Source: Clostridia bacterium | GTDB lineage: Bacteria > Bacillota > Clostridia > Oscillospirales > CAG-272 | NCBI GenBank assembly: GCA_017461365.1 | Contig: JAFTYG010000051.1 | Span: 1-64,000, forward strand | Direction: 5' to 3' | Length of the DNA: 64,000 bases | Shown: positions 28,872 to 37,548 of the stretch, in pieces | Layout of the letters: each line of letters starts with the position of its first letter | Numbering within the stretch: the stretch's first letter is position 1 | The notes under the pieces: generated by a model | The model's input: only the letters and a program-made list of their open reading frames with translations | What the model was told of the DNA's origin: nothing | The model's database searches: none | Program-made: the position numbers and the translations under genes

Positions 28872-29969
28872 TTATTCGCCGTCGGTGCCGATGCGCGCCT
28901 CTGTTTCTCTGTCAAATACGTAGAGCTTTGAGGGCTTTACTGAGAAACGGATCTCTTTTTGTGTTACGTCTATTTTTGCGTCGGAATTTATTATCGAGCG
29001 GATGGTGACACCCTTTGCCGATGGATGCGCCGAGAGTATGCTTATATCTCTGCCCATAACGTCGATGCCCTTGAGCTCACAGCAAAGCGCGCCGTTTTCG
29101 TCGGGAATAAAGCCCTCGGGACGGATGCCGACAAAAACCGAGCGGTCGGGAGCGCTTACGGACATTACGCGGTCCTCACCGATAAAGAGGCTTCCTGCGC
29201 GTATCTCGCCCTCGAAAACGTTGATGGGGGGAGTTCCGAGGAAGCGCGCGACAAAGAGATTTACGGGATCGTCATAGACCTCCTGAGGCTTTCCCGCCTG
29301 CTGAGGTACGCCGTCCTTCATAACTACGATGAGGTCGGAAATGCTCAGCGCCTCCTCCTGGTCGTGCGTGACGAAAACGGTGGTGATGCCCGTCTCGCGC
29401 TGTATCCTCTTTATTTCCTCTCTTGTCTGTAGGCGCAGACGTGCGTCGAGGTTTGAGAGCGGCTCGTCAAGAAGAAGCACACGGGGCATCTTGACAAGCG
29501 CTCGGGCAATGGCAACTCTCTGCTGTTGACCTCCAGAAAGCTCGGCGGGCTTTCTGTCCATAAGTCCCTCTATTTGCACGAGCCTTGCGACCTCGAGTGC
29601 CTTTGCCTTCATCTCTGCCTTTGAGGGCTTGTCCTTGCCCTTGATGTTTTGCAGAGGGAAGATTATGTTCTGCTCGACCGTCAGGTGAGGATAAAGCGCG
29701 TAGTTCTGGAATACCATTCCGACGCCTCTTTTTTCGGGGGGGAGAGAGGTGACGTCATCGTCCCCGAAAAAGATCTTGCCCTCTGTGGGAGTCTGTAAGC
29801 CGCAGATAAGGTTCAGCGTTGTACTCTTGCCGCAGCCCGACGGGCCGAGAAGTCCTATGAGCGTGCCGTCGGGGATCTCGAAGCTGAAATTGTCGAGAGC
29901 CGTGACCTCTTTGCCCTTTTTACCCCTCGGGGGATATTTTTTTGTAAGATTTTGCAGTACGACCTTCAT
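28872..29969 (-). CDS. Sugar ABC transporter ATPase (MalK/MsmX/UgpC type)
   Basis: The 365-residue ATPase has Walker A GPSGCGKST near residue 39, Q-loop VFQNYALYPHL, signature LSGGQQQRVAIARAL near residue 144 and Walker B VLLLDEPLSNLD. A TOBE-type C-terminal domain (residues 245-350) is typical of MalK-like ATPases. It is the first gene of its operon, whereas many Clostridia keep one shared MsmX elsewhere. A ribosome-binding site AGGAAA precedes the ATG. Confidence 0.95.
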   Translation of the reverse strand: MKVVLQNLTKKYPPRGKKGKEVTALDNFSFEIPDGTLIGLLGPSGCGKSTTLNLICGLQTPTEGKIFFGDDDVTSLPPEKRGVGMVFQNYALYPHLTVEQNIIFPLQNIKGKDKPSKAEMKAKALEVARLVQIEGLMDRKPAELSGGQQQRVAIARALVKMPRVLLLDEPLSNLDARLRLQTREEIKRIQRETGITTVFVTHDQEEALSISDLIVVMKDGVPQQAGKPQEVYDDPVNLFVARFLGTPPINVFEGEIRAGSLFIGEDRVMSVSAPDRSVFVGIRPEGFIPDENGALCCELKGIDVMGRDISILSAHPSAKGVTIRSIINSDAKIDVTQKEIRFSVKPSKLYVFDRETEARIGTDGE

Positions 29970-30024
29970 TTTATTTCCTTTCCTGTTAAAGCTTTGGATT
30001 GTTTGGAAAATACAGATTGATTAA

Positions 30025-30053
30025 ATTTTAACACATAAATAGAATTTTGTCAA
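30025..30053 (-). promoter_or_regulatory. Promoter of the sugar ABC operon
   Basis: On the minus strand TTGACA (30048-30053), a 17-base spacer and TAAAAT (30025-30030), 56 bases before the ATPase start. No obvious operator palindrome or cre-like site was recognised. Confidence 0.82.
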
Positions 30054-30103
30054 GATTTTCGTAATGATATGATGTAATATGAGGCCGATTTTTGAAAAAA
30101 GGC

Positions 30104-30132
30104 TTGATTAAAGTGTGAATTCGTGGTAAAAT
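30104..30132 (+). promoter_or_regulatory. Promoter of the HAD phosphatase gene
   Basis: TTGATT (30104-30109), a 17-base spacer and TAAAAT (30127-30132) with an extended -10 TGG. The start codon lies 39 bases downstream. Confidence 0.75.
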
Positions 30133-30170
30133 GTAGATAACGGAATGTAAAACGTAAGGAGGATCTAACA

Positions 30171-30959
30171 ATGGACAAATATGAAGCGTTGCGCGCAAAA
30201 AGTAATTTCATATGTGATATGGACGGAGTTATATATCACGGAAATATGCTTATCCCTCATGTAAAGGAATTTATTGATTGGCTTGAAACGAACGGAAAGA
30301 ATTATCTCTTTCTGACAAACGGCTCGGGACGCTCTCCCCGTGAGCTTGCTCAGAAGCTCGCAAGGCTCGGACTTGAGGTAGGCGAGGAGCATTTTTATAC
30401 GAGCGCTCAGGCAACGGCGTCCTTCCTTGCGAGTCAGTGCGAGGGCGGATCGGCGTACGTTATCGGTGAGCCCGGACTTACTTACGCTCTTTATGAGGCG
30501 GGCTTTAGCATGAACGACATAAATCCCGACTACGTTGTATTCGGTTCGAGCAAATCTCTCAATTACGAGCAGATAGAGAAGGCGTCGAGGTTGGTTATGA
30601 ACGGCGCAAAGCTCATCGGAACGAACAGTGACCTTGTCGATCCCTCGGAGGACGGCATAGTTCCCGCCTGCCGCGCGCTTATCTCGCCTATCGAGCTGAC
30701 GACGGGCAGACAGGCGTATTACGTCGGAAAGCCCAATCCTCTTATGATGCGCCACGCATTGAAGCGCCTCGGATGCCACCGTATCGACGCGGCAATAATC
30801 GGAGATAGAATGGATACCGATATTATTGCGGGGCTTGAGACCGAGATGGACACGGTGCTCGTGCTGTCGGGTGTTACAAAAATGGAAGACCTCGATAAGT
30901 TCCCCTACCGCCCGAAATACATCGTGCGCGACGTCGGCGTTATCGCGGGAATTGAATAA
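30171..30959 (+). CDS. HAD-family phosphatase, NagD-like (subfamily IIA)
   Basis: The 262-residue product has the HAD motifs: DxD in ICDMDGVIYHG (residues 16 and 18), Thr in LFLTNGSGRSP, a class IIA cap with PDYVVFGSSKSLNYEQI, Lys in YVGKPNPLMM, and the acidic motif IIGDRMDTDI near residue 205. NagD-like enzymes dephosphorylate small sugar or nucleotide phosphates; the substrate is not predictable. It is a single gene with its own promoter and terminator. Confidence 0.9.
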   Translation: MDKYEALRAKSNFICDMDGVIYHGNMLIPHVKEFIDWLETNGKNYLFLTNGSGRSPRELAQKLARLGLEVGEEHFYTSAQATASFLASQCEGGSAYVIGEPGLTYALYEAGFSMNDINPDYVVFGSSKSLNYEQIEKASRLVMNGAKLIGTNSDLVDPSEDGIVPACRALISPIELTTGRQAYYVGKPNPLMMRHALKRLGCHRIDAAIIGDRMDTDIIAGLETEMDTVLVLSGVTKMEDLDKFPYRPKYIVRDVGVIAGIE

Positions 30960-30988
30960 AAAAACTGCCCTACGGGGCAGTTTTTTTT
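30960..30988 (+). terminator. Terminator after the HAD phosphatase gene
   Basis: AAACTGCCC-TACG-GGGCAGTTT followed by TTTTT. It begins a few bases after the stop codon. Confidence 0.93.
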
Positions 30989-31004
30989 AATGCAAAATGT
31001 GTTT

Positions 31005-31345
31005 AAATTTGAGTTTATCTTTTTCGCTTGCGCGAAAAGGCACGAACATAGTTCGTGCGGTAAGTGCGTCAAATTTGAGTTTATCGAACAGATTGTATTG
31101 GTGGACGAACTAACATTTAGCCTTCTCCCGTGGAGAAGGTGCCGAGCTTGCGAGGCGGATGAGGAGATCGCTATTTGTACAAGTCTCGAGCTCCTCATCC
31201 GTCACTCCTTCGTCGTGCCACCTTCTCCACGGGAGAAGGCTTTTTGTTACTTTGCCCCCGTTGGGGGTGTGCGAACATATCAATATCCCCGCACGAACTG
31301 TGTTCGTGCCTTTTCGCCAACGGCGAAAAAGATAAACTCCAATTT
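31005..31345. repeat. Composite inverted-repeat element (outer unit)
   Basis: Arms of about 56 bases at 31005-31060 and 31289-31345 are imperfect inverted copies. Each runs AAATTTGAGTTTATC, a CTTTTTCGC hairpin, then GGCACGAACATAGTTCGTGC (GGCACGAACACAGTTCGTGC in the other arm). The right arm reaches the stop codon of the Gx transporter gene. A direct copy of AAATTTGAGTTTATC lies at 31070. The element encloses a second palindrome. It looks like a MITE-type insertion without its own transposase. Confidence 0.75.
31119..31241. repeat. Inner palindromic repeat (AGCCTTCTCC type)
   Basis: AGCCTTCTCCCGTGGAGAAG at 31119 pairs with its inverted copy ending at 31241. Inside, GCGGATGAGGAG pairs with CTCCTCATCCG, so the whole unit could form a long cruciform. 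Similar sequences are common between genes of gut Clostridia. A short piece occurs at 37418-37441. Confidence 0.8.
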
Positions 31346-31838
31346 ACTGTTTCACATTTACTCTTTTCACCACAACCCCCGCGCAGATGCCTATAACAAT
31401 CCCCGCAAGTGTGCCCGTGAGGACGAGGACGGGGAGGTAATATGCGATCTTCGCCGTACCGACAAGCAGGCAAGCGACGGCTATCTGCCCTGCGTTGTGG
31501 GCAACGCCGCCAACGACGCTTATACCTACAGCAGACAGTGGCGTGATTTTTTTGAGAATGATCATAAGCGAGAGGCTGAGCGCCGCTCCCGCAAGACCGT
31601 AGAGCATACTTACAAGGCTTCCGAAGAGTAGGGAGACAAGGACTATCCGCACAAGTGAGACAAGAACTGCCTCCTTTGCGCCGAACCTGTAAAGCGCGAA
31701 CATTACCGCGATATTGGCAAGCCCTATCTTTATACCGGGGACGGCGGTAAAGGAGGGAAGCTTGCTTTCGATAAATGACAGTAGCATCGCCGCGGCGACC
31801 GTCATAGAGAGGGCGGCGAGCTTTTGTGTTTTGTTCAT
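31344..31838 (-). CDS. Gx transporter family protein
   Basis: The 164-residue membrane protein has five or six helices and the family core FTAVPGIKIGLANIAVMFALY near residue 33, then GGVAHNAGQI near residue 110. The family was first annotated as heptaprenyl diphosphate synthase component I, but it resembles ECF-type S components. It commonly sits with NusG-domain-II and flavin-transfer or Rnf genes, as here. I chose the ATG at 31838 after AAGGAGG. The stop lies at the edge of an inverted repeat. Confidence 0.85.
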   Translation of the reverse strand: MNKTQKLAALSMTVAAAMLLSFIESKLPSFTAVPGIKIGLANIAVMFALYRFGAKEAVLVSLVRIVLVSLLFGSLVSMLYGLAGAALSLSLMIILKKITPLSAVGISVVGGVAHNAGQIAVACLLVGTAKIAYYLPVLVLTGTLAGIVIGICAGVVVKRVNVKQ

Positions 31839-31848
31839 ACGCGCCTCC

Positions 31849-32214
31849 TTACGACACAAGGTCGACGCCGTCGGCGTCCTTACCTATGACCGAAACAGAG
31901 AGGCGGTTGGGCAAACACACGGTACTCTCACCAACGTGGCTTATGCGTTCCGCTTTTACGCAGGTCTTGTCGGGACAATCGGCATCGCGTATGTACGCCT
32001 CTCCGTCCTCTATGACGAGGATGTTCGTGCCGCCGTTGAGGATATATTCTCCGTCCTCGGAAAGGGAATATACCGCAACCGTTTTGCCGTCTATCTCGAC
32101 CTGCACGCTTTTGCCGTCCTCACGGAATATAAGCAGAAAGACAATGGCCACCGCAGAGATAAAAATAAGGGAGGCTATGAGAATGATGTCGTAACGATGA
32201 TTTTTTAGCTTCAT
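31849..32214 (-). CDS. NusG domain II-containing protein
   Basis: The 121-residue product has one N-terminal membrane helix (residues 10-30) and an extracytoplasmic beta domain: VQVEIDGKTVAVYSL, NILVIEDGEAYIRDADCPDKTC, and STVCLPNRLSVSV. The three cysteines (DCPDKTC and VCLPN) are conserved in this family, which may handle redox or metal cofactors. It is coupled to the Gx transporter gene (10-base gap). The ATG at 32214 has GGAGG at the right distance. Confidence 0.85.
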   Translation of the reverse strand: MKLKNHRYDIILIASLIFISAVAIVFLLIFREDGKSVQVEIDGKTVAVYSLSEDGEYILNGGTNILVIEDGEAYIRDADCPDKTCVKAERISHVGESTVCLPNRLSVSVIGKDADGVDLVS

Positions 32215-32239
32215 TTTCATAACCTCCGATTTGAGCTGA

Positions 32240-32432
32240 ATGAACAATGCACAATGTATAATGCACAGTTAAGGTAGCTTTTGCTTAAGGCAAAAGCTAT
32301 TTAATAATATATCCGTGTATTATAAAATGTGACGTAACCGTTAAATTATATTGCTTTTATGATAAATTTGCTTTTCGATCACGAAAAGCTACCTCAATTG
32401 TGCATTGTGTATTGTACATTATGCATTATATT
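32240..32432. repeat. Repeat family A, copy 2
   Basis: The left arm ACAATGCACAATGTATAATG with GGTAGC and hairpin GCTTTTGC-GCAAAAGC faces the right arm GCTTTTCG-CGAAAAGC with GCTACCTCAATTGTGCATTG. The arms are inverted copies of about 55 bases around an A+T-rich centre. It fills the whole gap between rnfB and the NusG-domain-II gene and reaches the rnfB stop. Confidence 0.8.
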
Positions 32433-32434
32433 TT

Positions 32435-33256
32435 TTAGTTTCCGCCCTTATCAAGCCCGCATTTGAAATTGACGTCGTGAATACACTTCGTCGGGCAGAC
32501 CTCGGCGCACTTTCCGCAAGAGATACATTTATTGTAGTTTATGACCGCTAAATTATCAACGACGGCGATAGCTCCCTCGGGGCAGGTACGCGCGCACTTA
32601 CCGCAAGCGATACATCCGTTTGTGCAATATTTTCTTGTAAGCGCGCCCTTGTCCCTGTTCGAGCAGGCAACGGCTACGCGCGAGTCGATATTCAGAAGAT
32701 GGATAAGATTATTCGGACAGGTGCGAACGCATATGCCGCAGCCGATACAAAGCGCGGGATCGACCTTTGCCACCCCGTCTGTCACGGATATTGCTCCTTT
32801 GGGGCAGACCGATACGCAATCGCCGTAGCCGAGACAGGCGTAAGCGCACGCCTTGTCGCCCGAATAGGTCATATCCGCGGTACGGCAGGAAAGATGTCCC
32901 TGATAGTTGTATTTACGCTCGACGGCGTTGCAGTTTCCGTTACAGTAAACGTACGCTACGCGTTCGGTGACAGCGCCCGCCTTTACTCCGAGTATCTCGG
33001 AGATCGCCCTTGCCGCCTCGCCGCCTCCGGGGACGCAGAGGGAGGTCGACGTGCTCTTGCCCTCGGCAAGAGCCTTTGCGTAGGCGTCGCATCCGCTGTA
33101 TCCGCAAGCGCCGCAGTTAGCGCCCGGGAGACATTCGCGGATAGGGGCGAATTTTTCGTTTTCCTTAACACCGAAGAAGGTCGAGGCTAAGGTGAGAAGC
33201 ACTGCCGCAACGATAGCGATAACGGCAAGCACAAGTATGGGTATAAGAATTTCCAT
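32435..33256 (-). CDS. rnfB: Rnf complex subunit B
   Basis: RnfB takes electrons from reduced ferredoxin into the ion-pumping Rnf complex. The 273-residue product has an N-terminal membrane helix, a 4Fe-4S domain (CLPGANCGACGYSGC near residue 43), and then three further ferredoxin-like CxxCxxCxxxC sets (CIGCGICVRTCP, CIACGKCARTCP, CISCGKCAEVCP) plus a degenerate fourth (CLGYGDCVSVCP). It is the last gene of the rnf operon. Confidence 0.96.
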   Translation of the reverse strand: MEILIPILVLAVIAIVAAVLLTLASTFFGVKENEKFAPIRECLPGANCGACGYSGCDAYAKALAEGKSTSTSLCVPGGGEAARAISEILGVKAGAVTERVAYVYCNGNCNAVERKYNYQGHLSCRTADMTYSGDKACAYACLGYGDCVSVCPKGAISVTDGVAKVDPALCIGCGICVRTCPNNLIHLLNIDSRVAVACSNRDKGALTRKYCTNGCIACGKCARTCPEGAIAVVDNLAVINYNKCISCGKCAEVCPTKCIHDVNFKCGLDKGGN

Positions 33257-33267
33257 ATCCGACCTCC

Positions 33268-33858
33268 TTATTTGAAGATATTTTCAACGATGCCCGAAAA
33301 GCCGTAAAATGCAAGGGCAACGATAGAAGCCGAGATGAGAGTGACAGGCAAGCCTCGGAAGCATTTGGGCGCGGGGCAATTCTCGATGCGCGAGCGAACG
33401 CCCGCAAAAAGCACCATCGCAAGCAAAAATCCGAGGCCTACGCCGAGAGACGAAACTATCGACTCGACAAAGGTATAGCCGTCCGAGATATTGTTGAGCG
33501 TTACGCCGAGGACGGCGCAGTTGGTGGTGATAAGCGGTAGATAAACGCCGAGCGCCTTGAAGAGCGCGGGCATAAATTTCTTCAGGATTATCTCCACGAA
33601 CTGAACGAGTGCGGCGATAACGAGGATGAATACTATTATTTGCAGATATTCAAGCTTTAATGGAATGAGGATATAATTGTAGATGGGCCATGTGGCAAGC
33701 GTGGCAAAGAGCATAACGAAGGTGACGGCAAGTCCCATTCCGCTTGCCTCTTTTGTTTTTTTAGAGACGCCGAGAAAGGGGCAGATGCCGAGAAACTGTT
33801 GGAGCACGTAGTTGTTTATAAGCACACCGCCCATAAGGATGAGAATATATTTAGCCAT
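33268..33858 (-). CDS. rnfA: Rnf complex subunit A
   Basis: The 196-residue protein has six transmembrane helices and the RnfA pattern NNYVLQQFLGICPFLGVSKK near the N-terminus, then LPLITTNCAVLGVTL near residue 108. These half-helix NCA/GxCP motifs hold a shared Fe-S cluster with RnfE in the membrane. It overlaps rnfE by eight bases, so both are likely made together. Confidence 0.96.
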   Translation of the reverse strand: MAKYILILMGGVLINNYVLQQFLGICPFLGVSKKTKEASGMGLAVTFVMLFATLATWPIYNYILIPLKLEYLQIIVFILVIAALVQFVEIILKKFMPALFKALGVYLPLITTNCAVLGVTLNNISDGYTFVESIVSSLGVGLGFLLAMVLFAGVRSRIENCPAPKCFRGLPVTLISASIVALAFYGFSGIVENIFK

Positions 33859-34579
33859 TTGTCTCCTCCTTTGTGTCTATGCTGTCTGCCTTTGTCTCTG
33901 CCGCTTCACAGCCCGCCTTGTTGCAGAGGTGGGCGGTGGGACAGCCCTCGCAGTCGAAGGACTTTCTCTTTACTCCGCCTCTCTTTGCGGTGATCTTGTT
34001 CATAACGGCGATAACTATACCGAAAACGAGAAATCCTCCGGGCGCTTCGGTAAGTACGGGTATTCTGAAGCTCTCCATAAAGGGAATCGCAAGACCTGCA
34101 AAGCTGCCGTTTCCGAGTACTTCGCGGACAGTCGCCATAATAAGAAGTGCAAGAAGAAAGCCGAGTCCCATTCCGAGACCGTCGAGCGCGGAATTGAGCA
34201 CGCCGTTCTTACGCGCGTACATTTCGGCTCTTCCGAGAATGATGCAGTTTACGACGATGAGCGCAAGATATACGCCGAGCATTTCGTAGATCGACGGCAG
34301 ATAAGCCTGAAGAAGCATCTGAACCGCCGTTACAAAGCCCGCGATGATAACGATATAGCAGGGGATGCGCACCGTGTCGGGAATGACCTTGCGGAGCGCG
34401 GATATTACGATATTCGAGCAGATCAGCACCACCGTCGCGGCGATTCCCATAGAGAACGCCGAGATGACGTTCGCCGTTGTCGCAAGCGTGGGGCAGGTGC
34501 CGAGCACAAGTATCAGAACGGGATTTTCAGTAATGATACCGCGCAGTATTATTGAAAGCTTATTTTCTTTTTTTGTCAT
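33851..34579 (-). CDS. rnfE: Rnf complex subunit E with Cys-rich tail
   Basis: The 242-residue protein has six helices and RnfE/RnfA-type motifs (ENPVLILVLGTCPTLATT near residue 17, LALIVVNCIILGRAE near residue 107). Beyond the usual end it has a cytoplasmic tail with FDCEGCPTAHLCNKAGC, four cysteines that could bind metal, followed by an acidic stretch. It overlaps both rnfA (eight bases) and rnfG (four bases). Confidence 0.95.
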   Translation of the reverse strand: MTKKENKLSIILRGIITENPVLILVLGTCPTLATTANVISAFSMGIAATVVLICSNIVISALRKVIPDTVRIPCYIVIIAGFVTAVQMLLQAYLPSIYEMLGVYLALIVVNCIILGRAEMYARKNGVLNSALDGLGMGLGFLLALLIMATVREVLGNGSFAGLAIPFMESFRIPVLTEAPGGFLVFGIVIAVMNKITAKRGGVKRKSFDCEGCPTAHLCNKAGCEAAETKADSIDTKEETNG

Positions 34580-35091
34580 CGCGCGCTATCTCCTTTCAAT
34601 ATTCCGTACGCGTCAAGCGAGTCCGACACCGCTTGCTTGTATGCATTTGAGGTCTTTGTAGATCCCGATATGAGAACCGTCTCAAGGCTTCCCACCGTCT
34701 TTCCGTTATACGCGCCGTCGAGCTTGTTTTCAGCTCCGTTGGTCTCCTGACTTTCAACGTATTTCGTGTCGGTGATCGCGCCCTCGGCATTTACGCCTAT
34801 CATAATTATAAGTCCGCTCTTGTATCCCTTCACCTCGGACTTGAATACGTAGCCTCCGTCGTTTGCCGCGTACACCTCGGTAATGCTTTCGGGAAGTCCT
34901 CTGTCGGTTACGTCCACATTCTCAAAGCTCTCTCCCGACGGGTAAACTATACGGAGCGACTCTGCGACTTTATCCTTCTGAGCCTGCTCGATAACGGGAG
35001 CTGTGAGCATATTCGCAACCGAAAGGATGAGAGCTACCGCGATGCAGATGGAGGTCAGGACTATCGTTGGAAGTATCTTATTTTTTAACAT
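34576..35091 (-). CDS. rnfG: Rnf complex subunit G
   Basis: RnfG is the membrane-anchored flavoprotein on the outer face. The 171-residue product has one N-terminal helix and an FMN-binding domain ending in SGSTKTSNAYKQAV. That matches the flavinylation site in which the second Thr carries covalent FMN added by ApbE. I chose the ATG at 35091 with GGAGG ahead. It overlaps the end of rnfD by 14 bases. Confidence 0.94.
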   Translation of the reverse strand: MLKNKILPTIVLTSICIAVALILSVANMLTAPVIEQAQKDKVAESLRIVYPSGESFENVDVTDRGLPESITEVYAANDGGYVFKSEVKGYKSGLIIMIGVNAEGAITDTKYVESQETNGAENKLDGAYNGKTVGSLETVLISGSTKTSNAYKQAVSDSLDAYGILKGDSAR

Positions 35092-36019
35092 TCTTCGCAC
35101 CTCCGAATGGACGCTTTGCGGTGAGCCGCTCAATATACGGAGCAAGTATGTTCATAATGAGTATCGAGAAAGAAACTCCCTCGGGATATGCTCCGAAGCT
35201 ACGGATGATAAATGTGAGTATGCCGCATCCGAGAGCGAACACAGCCTTGCCGCGCTTGTTGATGGGAGTGGTCGAATAGTCGGTAGCCATAAAGACCGCT
35301 CCAAGCAGAAGTCCTCCGCCGAGCACCTGATAGAGCGCAAGCGTTACGTCCTGCTTGAATACGAGCGAGAGAACGAAAACCGTGCCGACAAAGATCGCGG
35401 GCGTCTGCCAATTGATGACCTTGCGTATAAGCAGATATACAAAGCCTATGAGAATGGCAAGAGCCGAGGTCTCACCGATAGCTCCGCCGATATTTCCGAG
35501 GAACATATCGAGAAGAGAGGGAAGATTTGTGCCTCCCGCCTGCATTATTGCAAGGGGTGTCGCGCTTGAGGTTATTTCAGCGTAGTTTGCAAAAGCTCCG
35601 CCCGCAACACTTCCGCTGAAGGCAACAAGCAGGAAAACTCTCGCCGTGGCGGCGGGGTTGGCGAAGTTATGACCTATACCGCCGAAAACGCATTTTACGA
35701 TAACAATGGCAAAAACGCTTCCCACTGCGCATTGCCAGAGAGTGACGTTGGTCGACAGATTGAGAGCAAGCAAAAGCCCCGTGACTATTGCGGAGAGATC
35801 TCCCACGGTCTGCTTTTTCTTGCAGATGAGATTGAACAAAAATTCCGAGGCTACGGCGCATCCGACGCATACGGCGATCATAAGGAGCGCCTTGAAGCCG
35901 AAGAATATAACAGCCGCAACAGAGGCAGGCAAAAGAGCAATGATAACGTCGCGCATAATGGAGGCGGTGGTCGCCTTGTGCCTTATGTGCGGCGATGTCG
36001 AAACTATCAGTTTATCCAT
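35078..36019 (-). CDS. rnfD: Rnf complex subunit D
   Basis: The 313-residue integral membrane protein has about nine or ten helices, an N-terminal TSPHIRHKATT typical of RnfD/NqrB, KCVFGGIGHNFANPAA near residue 110 and a probable covalent-FMN site in EITSSATPLA near residue 150. It forms the ion path with RnfA and RnfE. It lies 14 bases after rnfC. Confidence 0.95.
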   Translation of the reverse strand: MDKLIVSTSPHIRHKATTASIMRDVIIALLPASVAAVIFFGFKALLMIAVCVGCAVASEFLFNLICKKKQTVGDLSAIVTGLLLALNLSTNVTLWQCAVGSVFAIVIVKCVFGGIGHNFANPAATARVFLLVAFSGSVAGGAFANYAEITSSATPLAIMQAGGTNLPSLLDMFLGNIGGAIGETSALAILIGFVYLLIRKVINWQTPAIFVGTVFVLSLVFKQDVTLALYQVLGGGLLLGAVFMATDYSTTPINKRGKAVFALGCGILTFIIRSFGAYPEGVSFSILIMNILAPYIERLTAKRPFGGAKNVKK

Positions 36020-36033
36020 AATTCAGAGCTCCT

Positions 36034-37374
36034 TTAATCTTTCAGCATAGACGAATGAGCGCGGTGCTCACGAAGCTCGCCCTTGGCGAGTCTGTTGTTC
36101 TGTACAAGAGGACGGTTTGCGGGGCAGACGTACGAGCAGCAGCCGCATTCCATGCAGAGCATTACCTTGTATTTTTCAAGCCTTGCTATGCGATCCTCTT
36201 TGTTTTCAAGGTCGAGCGCCTTGGAGTATTCGGTGGGGTTGAGGTTTAGGGGGCAGGCGTTCACGCACCGTCCGCAGTGAATGCAGGCGGTCTCGGGGAC
36301 GGCAAGGGAGCTTTTTTCGGTAAACACGGTGATAGCTCCCGTCGTTTTTATCACGGGCTCGTCGAGCGAGCAGGCGGCAATTCCCATCATAGGTCCGCCG
36401 AAGAGCACCTTGCCTGCCTTATCCTTAAGTCCGCCGCCGAACTCTATGAGCTCGCGGATGGACACGCCGATGGGGGCGATGATATTCTTGGGCTCCTTTA
36501 CCGCGTCGCCGTCAAGGGTTACGCAACGCTCGACAAGAGGCATACCCGTCGATACGTACTTTGCGATGATGGCAAGAGACGTCACGTTTATGACGAGCAC
36601 TCCGGCATCGGACGGCAGCTTGCCCTCGGGAACCGTGCGCTTTGTCGTGTTGTAGATAAGCACCTTTTCCGCGCCCTGAGGGTAAAGAGAGGGCAGAGAC
36701 TTTACCTCTACCTTGTCGTTCCTTTCAAAAAGCTCGCGCATAGCCTTTATACATTTCGGCTTGTTCTTCTCAATACCGAAAATGTATTTCTTTATATTTC
36801 CGCCGTAGGTCTCAAGCAGAGCTATTCCACGGTATATCCATTCGCCGTCGTCGAGCATGGTGCGCGTGTCGCTAGTGATATATGGCTCACACTCGGCGCC
36901 GTTTATGACTACGGTGTCGATGATGCCCTTGCGAAGCGCGTCGAGCTTGACGGCTGTCGGAAAGCCTGCGCCTCCAAGACCTACAAGTCCCGATCTGCGC
37001 GCCGCCTCTATAAGGCTGTCGGTATCCTTTACCTCGGGCGGAGCTATATCCTCGGCAAGCGTCATATTTCCGTCGCTTACTATGCGTACGGCGGGCACTC
37101 TTCTTCCGTCCGAGCGCATATATTGCTCGATTGTCTTGACCTTACCCGATACGCTTGCGTAGATGGGCGACGAAACGGGGCCCGATGCGTCTGCGATGAG
37201 CTGACCGAGCTTTACCTCGTCTCCGACCTTTACTGTCGGCTCTGCGGGCGCGCCGATGTGCTGAGCCATGGGGAGAAGCACCTCGGAGGCGTTTTCCATG
37301 CGCACAGGCGGCATATCTGCGGTATTTTTACGGTGGGGCACTCGCGTGTTACCCAAAAGCTTTCTTTTAAACAT
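36034..37374 (-). CDS. rnfC: Rnf complex subunit C
   Basis: RnfC is the NADH-facing peripheral subunit. The 446-residue product has the FMN/NADH-binding SLBB-type region (GLVGLGGAGFPTAVKLDAL near residue 130, INGAECEPYITSD near residue 160). Two 4Fe-4S motifs follow near the C-terminus (CIHCGRCVNACP and CMECGCCSYVCP). It is the first gene of the operon and has its own promoter and a roughly 100-base leader. Confidence 0.96.
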   Translation of the reverse strand: MFKRKLLGNTRVPHRKNTADMPPVRMENASEVLLPMAQHIGAPAEPTVKVGDEVKLGQLIADASGPVSSPIYASVSGKVKTIEQYMRSDGRRVPAVRIVSDGNMTLAEDIAPPEVKDTDSLIEAARRSGLVGLGGAGFPTAVKLDALRKGIIDTVVINGAECEPYITSDTRTMLDDGEWIYRGIALLETYGGNIKKYIFGIEKNKPKCIKAMRELFERNDKVEVKSLPSLYPQGAEKVLIYNTTKRTVPEGKLPSDAGVLVINVTSLAIIAKYVSTGMPLVERCVTLDGDAVKEPKNIIAPIGVSIRELIEFGGGLKDKAGKVLFGGPMMGIAACSLDEPVIKTTGAITVFTEKSSLAVPETACIHCGRCVNACPLNLNPTEYSKALDLENKEDRIARLEKYKVMLCMECGCCSYVCPANRPLVQNNRLAKGELREHRAHSSMLKD

Positions 37375-37417
37375 ACAATATCTCCAAAAAAGATCTGCCG
37401 CAACGCGGCTTTAATTT

Positions 37418-37441
37418 AGCCTTCCCCCAAAGGAGAAGGCT
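37418..37441. repeat. Short AGCCTTC hairpin in the rnf leader
   Basis: AGCCTTCCCC and GGAGAAGGCT form a hairpin in the rnfC untranslated leader, with a T-run on the plus strand. It resembles the arm of the palindrome at 31119-31241 and is probably a repeat fragment; on the minus (transcribed) strand it has no T-run. Confidence 0.55.
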
Positions 37442-37483
37442 TTTCGGACGTTCTTAAATTGACTATATTATTTTGATATGACA

Positions 37484-37511
37484 ATTATACCATTTTGTGA
37501 TAAAATGTCAA
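37484..37511 (-). promoter_or_regulatory. rnf operon promoter
   Basis: On the minus strand TTGACA (37506-37511), a 16-base spacer and TATAAT (37484-37489) with extended -10 TGG. It gives a leader of about 100 bases before rnfC. Confidence 0.85.
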
Positions 37512-37548
37512 TAGGTTTTGCGAAAAAAAAACGGAAAATTTTGCAAGT

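Noticed and set aside
36277..37419. 380-codon plus-strand frame opposite rnfC
   Set aside because: rnfC has two ferredoxin motifs and an operon context. The reverse frame lacks any motif.
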